Part shown: positions 57,256 to 64,000 of the stretch, one piece after another
How positions within the stretch are numbered: the stretch's first letter is position 1
Layout: each line of letters starts with the position of its first letter
Assembly: GCA_038380435.1 (NCBI GenBank)
Contig: JAWZYU010000024.1
Location: 53,034,613-53,098,612, forward strand
Length of the DNA stretch: 64,000 nt
Origin: Ryuthela nishihirai
Taxonomy: Eukaryota; Arthropoda; Arachnida; Araneae; Heptathelidae
Direction: 5' to 3'
Position numbers and translations under genes: made by a program
The notes under the pieces: generated by a model
Told to the model about the DNA's origin: nothing
Seen by the model: only the letters and a program-made list of their open reading frames with translations
Database searches by the model: none

Positions 57256-57667
57256 CAGTCGCTCAAAAAAATATCCGAACACTATGGTTGATTACAGAAT
57301 TCAGGAAAAATTATCTGGCAACGATTTTTTTTAGAAATTAGTGATCTGTACACAAAAGGTTGCCAGATCATTAATTTCTAAACAAATCGTTGCCAGATAT
57401 TTTTTCTGCATTGTGTAATCAACCATAATGTTCGGATATTTTTTTTGGGCGACTGTAGGTGGTCATATTATTTTGATACTAGATCGCGTGGGCTCACTCA
57501 CGGAAATATTGAGCATGTGCAGTTACCGTTCACAGCAAACTGGAGCGTGTGCAGTTACTGCACACGCTCCAGTTTGCTGTGAACGGTACAGTTGCTGCAC
57601 ACGCTGCAGATATTTTTTCTGAATTCTGTAATCAACCATAGTGTTCGGATATTTTTTTGAGCGACTG
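57256..57667 (+). mobile_element. Palindromic element P, copy 4 (complete, 412 bp)
   Basis: TA flanks both ends (57254-57255 and 57668-57669). From left: a terminal half and its mirror (57256 to about 57,456), TA, the connecting segment, the hairpin module (57,510-57,605, one full hairpin gagcgtgtgcagttactgca plus a shortened second one), and a right terminal half ending ttgagcgactg. It is the tidiest copy and defines the family's layout. It has no coding capacity. Confidence 0.88.
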
Positions 57668-57669
57668 TA

Positions 57670-58602
57670 CATTATGTTACTTTTATACAGGATACCAAAA
57701 TGCATAAAAACTACCTTTGAAGCCTCAAAGCCTTTAAATTTCGTAGTTCGATACACATACTAAAAGCAATTAAAATCTCATCTGCTTTCCATTCGACTCG
57801 AAATAAAAGCTATTCTTTCGTGGTATTTTTATCTCGCTGAAGATACGTGCTAAGCTATCAAGTGCAGTGTGCTCTCACGAGTCGGAACTTATCTCTCGAA
57901 AAGATCTCCCCGTACTCGATCCAATTGGAAGACGTTTCTACCTTGATCGACATCAGAAGATCCAAATGCATATCGACGGGATGTCTCATTAAGTCATTAC
58001 TCCGCCCATTTGCAGGCTTCTGTTGGCAATCGATGATCTCCTTCGATGGCGAAGGAGGAGGAGGATGAAACGAAAGCGATGTCGGCCAAGCAATCAGATT
58101 TCATCAATGGCGAAGTAAACGAAAGAAGCAGATGAAGAATTGCTTACGAACTTCAGAAGGCGATTTTACCATTGGTAATAAAAAATCACCAGCGATCTAT
58201 CTGATCGCTTTTAATAAGGAATAGAAAGAAACATTGCATTGCTCCATGACGTTATTTTTGCACCACGCCCGGATCAGAGTTTTTTGGGACTATATGCGTG
58301 GGCAGGGTGTATCGTATGCGGCAATTAATGAGACTTTTAAACGTGAATCGTGACAATTGATAACAACGTTATGTTTAGAGATTTTTCATCGCATTATATG
58401 TATATGCTATTAGTGTAATCTGAAGGAACGTAATTACTTTTACCTGTGGAATGTAGGCAGTGGTGTAAAGGGTGGCAACGCGTTCTCTTGGTATTTTTTT
58501 TCATCCCTTAATTATCCATTTATTCAACAGATGCATATTTTGAGGATGGCAACATGATTTTTCGCAAATATTTGCTTACAAATTTTCGTGGGGGGGGGGG
58601 GG
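57670..58602. other. Unassigned sequence with a poly-G run
   Basis: The unrecognised sequence includes a GC-richer part at 57,860-58,080 with a 73-codon frame that has no known relatives to my eye. Thirteen G lie at 58590-58602. Confidence 0.4.
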
Positions 58603-58690
58603 ATCACATATAATAACAGGATACCAGACATATTTATTTTGTCTGTTAGATTTATAACAGAATTTTTTCATGGGACCCCATACCCGGCGC
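58603..58690. repeat. Dispersed repeat, second copy
   Basis: Homologous to 54022-54095 (ataacaggataccagacat, gtctgttagat, ttttca) and likewise adjacent to a homopolymer run, here poly-G on its left. Confidence 0.7.
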
Positions 58691-58717
58691 CAATGTTTTT
58701 AATGATATAATTTTTAT

Positions 58718-59099
58718 GGGTTGGGTTGTTTTACCTCTGAGCGACACTTTTTTGCACACCATGGGCTAAATGGCCAGGTCACATGGACTCCGAAGGCTCA
58801 GAGAAGGTTGGGGGAGGGGACCCACTGGAACAGTTGTTGGGAGACAGATGGTAGCCTCCCGTCAAGGCCATCCAGCGTGTTCCTTAACGTGCAAAGGGTA
58901 TGGCTCTCCCGCACACGGGTACACGGCTTAACGTCCCATCCGATGGACGGCGGCCTTTACAAGCCCATTGATGTCCCCTACTGACCGTGGGCGGGGAGTT
59001 TTGCGGAGATAAATCTCAATGCTGACCCAGGTGGGACTCGAACCTGGGAACTGCAGATTATGAGCCTAGCGCGCCGCCGACTGAGCCACCCCCGCCCCG
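58718..59099 (-). mobile_element. SINE-A, full length
   Basis: The minus-strand copy has its tail at ggttgggttgttttacc and its head at 59,030-59,099 (ctgagccacccccgcccc). The B-box region is intact. I see no clear target duplication. Confidence 0.92.
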
Positions 59100-59207
59100 G
59101 TATTTGAGGAAGGCGAGACCTTAGAAAAAATACAACTTACAGCAGCATCCACGATTCCAACGCAGTTCCTATTTTACTTTGTAGAGAAACACGATACAAC
59201 CTCATCC

Positions 59208-59372
59208 AATGACACAGAGGTTAGAGTGCTTGATTCTATAACAACAAGACCTGGGTTTGACTTCTTTATATTGTCTATCTGTTGAGATCTCACCTTCCTC
59301 TCAGACCTTCCCTAGGTGTATTATACTGATGATAGGTTCCTGTCAGACGTCAGTGGTAAGATTGAGGAGCGA
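59208..59372 (+). mobile_element. SINE-B, decayed
   Basis: Traces of the head (agaggttagagtgcttg, cctgggtttgac), then ctcaccttcctctcagacct and gataggttcctgtcagacgt. The end is eroded. Confidence 0.65.
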
Positions 59373-59486
59373 TTTCTTTATATATCAAAAATTCTACCCA
59401 AGAGTCAGCTAAAAAGTATAACAGGATCGCTTTTTTGAATCCTATAAATGGGTTAGTGTTTTAGCATACCTGACTACTCAAACAGC

Positions 59487-59862
59487 GGTTGGGTTGTTTT
59501 ACCTCTGAGCGGCACTTTTTTGCACACCATGGGCTAAATGGCCAGGTCACATGGACCCCGAAGGGTCAGAGAAGGTTGGGGGAGGGGACCCACTGGAACA
59601 GCTGTTGGGAGACAGATGGTAGCCTCCCGTCAGCGTGTTCTTTAACGTGCACAGAGTATGGCTCTCTCGCACACGGGGCCACGGCTTAACGTCCCATCCG
59701 ACGGACGGCGGCCTTTCCAAGCCCATCGGTGTCCCCTACTGACCGTGGGCAGGGCGGGGAATTTTGCGGAGATAAATCTCAACGCTGACCCAGCTGGTAC
59801 TCGAACCTTTGAACTACAGGTTACGAGCCTGGCACGCTACCGACTGAGCCACCCCCGCCCCT
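59487..59862 (-). mobile_element. SINE-A, full length with a small internal loss
   Basis: The minus-strand copy has the 10-bp duplication ctcaaacagc at 59477-59486 and 59863-59872. About 11 bases are missing in the body around gtcaaggccatcc. Confidence 0.94.
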
Positions 59863-59872
59863 CTCAAACAGC

Positions 59873-61129
59873 AGGGATGTGATTGTATGTTATATTTTAA
59901 ACAGGATAAATCCAACATAATTTCTAGATTATCTCCATCCTTTGTGTAAGGGAATACTTCCTTTAAAAATAACATCAACTGAATAACGAGTGAATGTATA
60001 CTTTTTAGAGCAGAGAAGCCTTGATACACAAATAATTCTAATTTTTAAACCAAAAGCAAAAAAACAAACTTGCAATTCGAAAAATTTCTCCATAAACCTA
60101 GCTAACTCTGTAATGTCATGAACATACGACATGTTACCACAAACACAGAATGATTCTCAAAATCTCTTTCACCTTAACCACAGGCTTGCATAAGTTTTGT
60201 TAGGCAGACCGCTATTTAGGTGATTTGCAGATGGTCGTTTTCACACCTTGTTAGGGGTGGAACATCCCTTGGGGTTGCGGAAGGGGGAGGGAGATGGGGG
60301 GTTGATGTTGTGCCCTGGGTATCACTTTCGATGCGGCCTTTGCAAATTCGACGCCGCTCTATAGTCACCAGTTCGTCAGGCGTTGGGTATATAATTATAA
60401 AAGAGAGTTGCGATCATCCATCGTTCGACGATGACGCCCTAAGGGTCGTCATGGTAACAGGCAAGGTTATTTACGCTTTCTCGAGGTGGCAACACGTCCC
60501 AGTGTCTGCGCGTGAGATACTGATCGCCAAGAAATAAAAGATGGCGCTTTTGTTTCTGCGGGGATTTACTGCAAGCATTTGACCATATTTCAACGCTCGG
60601 CTGTTGCCTGGCTCATAAAATTTAGCGATTATTTCCCTGCCTGGTCTATTCTTGATCTCCCCCCCCCCCCTCCAAGCAAAGGAGAGTTAGGTAATAGTGC
60701 CTTTTTTTTTCTGCATTTTTTTTCCCTCGCTTTCACTTGATCTCATACTTAGTTCAAGACAGGTTTCTAATTTAGATACGCCCTTGAGGTAGACTGAATG
60801 AGAGGTCATACTCAGTGGTAAGATGAATGGCCGGACAGTTCTTTGTAGGTGGTTTTTAAGAACTTTCATGTAACATACGAAAGTTCTTAAGGAAACTTAA
60901 ATGATTTCAATGTGCAACAGACTTTGAGTTCTCTCCTTCAGTTTTTTGGTCTATGATTTTCACGTCTGGGATTTAAAAAGTACAGTTCTTAAAAATTCAA
61001 TTCAGATGCGTTTTGAACTTGACGGTTTCGGGTTGGGCAGTTTTATTACTGAAAAATTTTTTTTTTGTCACGTAATAAGAAAATTGTTCACTTTGTAAAA
61101 ACTACGAAATTTACAACAAAACTGCCCAT
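59873..61129. other. Unassigned sequence
   Basis: About 1.25 kb. A 105-codon plus frame at 60,220-60,537 lies in a GC-rich patch but has low-complexity Gly/Arg-rich sequence and no family I know. Twelve C lie at 60659-60670. An inverted pair, aagttcttaagg / aagaactttcatg, lies near 60,860-60,890. Confidence 0.4.
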
Positions 61130-61141
61130 GCTTTAATCGAG

Positions 61142-61529
61142 TTGGGTTGGGTTGTTTTACCTCTGAGCGGCACTTTTTTGCACCCCATGGGCTAAATGGC
61201 CAGGTCACATGGACCCCGAAGGCTCAGAGAAGGTTGGGGGAGGGGACCCACTGGAACAGCTGTTGGGAGACAGATGGTAGCCTCCCGTCAAGGCCATCCA
61301 GGGTGTTCTTTAACGTGCACAGGGTATGTCTCTCCCACACACGGGGCCACGGTTTAACGTCCCATCCGACGGACGGCGACCTTTCCAAGCCCATCGGTGT
61401 CCCCTACTGACTGTGGGCAGGGCGGGGAATTTTGCAGAGATAAATCTCAAAGCTGACCCAGCTGGGACTCGAACCTGGGAACTGCAGATTACGAGCCTGA
61501 CGCGCTACCGACTGAGCCATCCCCGCCCC
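61142..61529 (-). mobile_element. SINE-A, full length
   Basis: The minus-strand copy is flanked by the 12-bp duplication gctttaatcgag at 61130-61141 and 61530-61541. Confidence 0.95.
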
Positions 61530-61599
61530 GCTTTAATCGAGAGCCAAATTTGTTCTAAATACACCACGTTCTATTTCAGGGGTATATCCTATGCACCTC

Positions 61600-61858
61600 G
61601 AGAGATTCTGACAACAATGTCGACCGTCCATCGAGTGCGACTTTAAACTCTGATCCCTTGTGCAACAGAGCCATATTCCGATGCATTCCTGTGCATATTA
61701 AGGAGCAAGTTGAATGGATTTGACAGAACGCTTCCATCTATCTCCTAGCAACTGTCCAGTGGATCCCTTACCCTTTTCTGAGTCTTTGGGGTCCTTGTGA
61801 CCTGTCTATTTAACCCACTGTGTGCTAAAAAAGAAGCGTCACTCTGAGCTAAACTGAA
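61600..61858 (+). mobile_element. SINE-A, old and decayed
   Basis: Body motifs survive: attaaggagcaagttgaatgg, tccagtggatcccttaccc, tttggggtccttgtgacctg, and tgagctaaactga at the tail. The head is missing. Confidence 0.68.
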
Positions 61859-61912
61859 ACCTTTTTAATGTTATAGATGTCTGAGAATTATTCGGAATAC
61901 TTCTTTGGTGCA

Positions 61913-62294
61913 GGGCGGGGGTGGCTCAGTCGGTAGCGCGACAGGCTCGTAATCTGTAGTTCCCAGGTTCGAGTACTAGCTGGTCCAGCGTTGAGACTTA
62001 TCTCCGCAAAACTCCCCGCCCTGCCCACGGTCAGTAGGGGACACCGATGGGCATAGAAAGGCTGCCGTCCGTCGGATGGGACGTTAATCCGTGGCCCCGT
62101 GTGCGGGAGAGCCATACCCTGTGCACGTTGAAGAACACGCTGATGGCCTTGACGGGAGGTTACCATCTGTCTCCCAACAGCTGTTCCAGTGGGTCCCCTC
62201 CCCAACCTTCTCTGAGCCTTCGAGGTCCTTGTGACATGGCCATTTAGCCCATGGTGTGAAAAAAAAGTGCCGCTCAGAGGTAAAACAACCCAAC
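61913..62294 (+). mobile_element. SINE-A, full length
   Basis: Complete copy with the 11-bp duplication tctttggtgca at 61902-61912 and 62295-62305; anticodon position CGT. Confidence 0.95.
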
Positions 62295-62494
62295 TCTTTG
62301 GTGCACTTAAAATAATAAAGTGATAAAATATATATAAAAATGCATTTGAATCATTGTATTTTCATTCGGTTGTTTTATAACTAAAAGGCTTTTTTTTATA
62401 CAAAAAATGAGATTAAATATCTATTTCGTAAGGACTTTGATCTGGCAGATGATTCATCGGACAATTGTTACAAATTAAATTAAAACTTCCGTCA

Positions 62495-62612
62495 GGATAT
62501 CCAAAGTGTTCTTTAACTTGCACAGGAAATAGTTCTTTTTTTCCACACGGGGTAAAGTTTTAATATCCCATCATATGGATGGCTTTATTAAACCCATTGG
62601 TTTTCTCATATC
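62495..62612 (-). mobile_element. SINE-A fragment, decayed
   Basis: The middle of the body in minus orientation: gtgttctttaacttgcacag, ccacacggggtaaagtttta and cccatcatatggatggc. Confidence 0.6.
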
Positions 62613-62849
62613 TCAACGATGACAGATTTAGAGTTCAGCGTTAAAATTTTAAACACATATGCAATGCTAATGCAATGTAGAGCTACATAAATTTATTTTG
62701 AAATTTCGTAAGAAATGAATAGTAATTAATTAGTAATTATTGAGTAGTTGAGTAGTAATAGTTAACTATACTAATAGTTGTTGATATTTCATGCTCTTGG
62801 AACACAGGGTGTTACCTGTTTTAAAGTAGTTTGGGAACAATTTACCTTC

Positions 62850-64000
62850 TTTTTATGAGGCAAGCAGAAAATTACCTTCTTTTAAAGCAGAAATAGCCTT
62901 TTTTTTATCGTGGTACACAGAATATTATCTTCCATGAAAGTGGCACACGTAATATTATTTTCTCTTAAAGTGGTATGAAGAATATTATCTTGTTTGAAGT
63001 GGTACGCAGAATATTACCTTCTTTAAAATTAGTGTACAAAATATTACCTTTTTTTAAAGTGTGGCGCATAATATTACCTCCTTTTAAAGTGTTACACATA
63101 ATATTACCTTCTTTTAAAGTGTTGCACGTAATATTACCTTCTTTTAAAGTGTTGCACGTAATATTACCTTCTTTTAAAGTGTTACACGTAATATTACCTT
63201 CTTTTAAAGTGTTGCACATAATATTACCTTCTTTTAAAGTGTTGCACATAATATTGCATTCTTTTAAAGTGTTACACATAATATTACCTCCTTTTAAAGT
63301 GTTACACGTAATATTACCTTCTTTTAAAGTGTTACACATAATATTACCTTCTTTTAAAGTGTTGCGCGTAATATTACCTTCTTTTAAAGTGTTGCACGTA
63401 ACATTACCTTCTTTTAAAGTGTTGCACATAATATTACTTCCTTTTAAAGTGTTGCACATAATATTACCTCCTTTTCAAGTGTTATACATAATATTACCTT
63501 CTTTTAAAGTGTTACACGTAATATTACCTTCTTTTAAAGTGTTGCACAAAATATTACCTTCTTTTAAAGTGTTACACGTAATATTACCTTCTTTTAAAGT
63601 GGTGCACATAATATTACCTCCTTTTAAAGTGTTACACGTAATATTACCTTCTTTTAAAGTGTTACACGTAATATTACCTTCTTTTAAAGTGTTGCACGTA
63701 ATATTACCTCCTTTTAAAGTGTTACACATAATATTACCTTCTTTTAAAGTGTTGCACGTAATATTACCTCCTTTTAAAGTGTTACACATAATATTACCTT
63801 CTTTTAAAGTGTTACACGTAATATTACCTCCTTTTAAAGTGTTACACGTAATATTACCTTCTTTTAAAGTGTTGCACATAATATTACCTCCTTTTAAAGT
63901 GTTACACGTAATATTACATTCTTTTAAAGTGTTGCACATAATATTACCTTCTTTTAAAGTGTTACACGTAATATTACCTTCTTTTAAAGTGTTGCACATA
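62850..64000. repeat. 30-bp minisatellite, more than 30 units, running off the window
   Basis: From 63,031 the sequence is strictly periodic at 30 bases, with unit gttacacgtaatattacctt followed by cttttaaagt. From about 62,850 to 63,030 it is degenerate. Variant positions are gttac/gttgc, cgta/cata and cctt/cctc. Between about 63,601 and 63,900 cctc and cctt units mostly alternate, giving a 60-bp higher-order period. On the minus strand the array reads as a decapeptide repeat of the form CNTLKEGNIT. The frame is interrupted only by a TTA-to-TGA change near 63,476. Confidence 0.95.

Noticed and set aside
60220..60537. 105-codon plus frame in a GC-rich patch
   Set aside because: Gly/Arg/Val-rich low-complexity start, no recognised family, no splice or poly(A) context.
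62965..63999. Decapeptide-repeat protein on the minus strand
   Set aside because: Not annotated as a gene: the array grades into degenerate units, there is no start context or flanking exon, and the 30-bp period alone explains the open frame. Kept as a finding to test.
62850..64000. CRISPR-like array
   Set aside because: Units are contiguous 30-bp repeats without spacers, in an animal genome.

Overview
This is an animal nuclear window, most likely from an arthropod and probably a chelicerate such as a spider (an inference; no marker gene settles it). The support is long AT-rich introns, GT..AG splice sites, tRNA-derived SINEs with target-site duplications, and many Tc1/mariner, Tigger/pogo and hAT-type elements. 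I see no prokaryotic, CRISPR or operon-like structure.

Left third (1-19,170). The only host gene I can assign runs on the + strand. Three exons (2275-2395, 9690-9812, 14992-17628) join without frame loss into about 959 residues, the C-terminal part of a JADE/Rhinoceros-family PHD-finger protein, a scaffold of HBO1-type histone acetyltransferase complexes. Its PHD fingers must lie before position 1. The introns carry SINEs, a Tc1/mariner element with 160-bp terminal repeats and a TA target (3068-4800), a decayed Tc1 element (10.46-11.87 kb) and a recent 328-bp tandem duplication.

Middle (19.17-33.5 kb). A decayed mariner, an AT-rich stretch with a 220-bp tRNA-like palindrome, and two copies of one RTE-like LINE (24.38-27.56 kb + and 28.34-32.03 kb -) arranged tail to tail. 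CpG appears sparse from 1 to about 32.5 kb and common after that.

Right half (33.5-64 kb). I find no confident host gene, only one candidate terminal exon (53,405-53,236, -). The sequence is a mosaic: a 145-bp tandem repeat, a hAT-like MITE with an 8-bp duplication, a 5'-truncated LINE tail with AAC repeats, an array built from a 19-20-bp motif, a Tigger/pogo element broken by a SINE, and at least 12 copies of a tRNA-Met-like SINE. One SINE copy carries a fourfold 132-bp amplification. A family of TA-flanked palindromic elements shares a multi-hairpin module. The window ends inside a 30-bp minisatellite of more than 30 units.

The elements interact by nesting: SINEs sit in the Tigger and LINE copies, SINEs show LINE-type target duplications, and several insertions have inverted or amplified internal segments. 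The most unusual structures are the modular palindromic family, the inverted LINE pair, the amplified SINE and the minisatellite. All calls are from reading the sequence; no database search was run.
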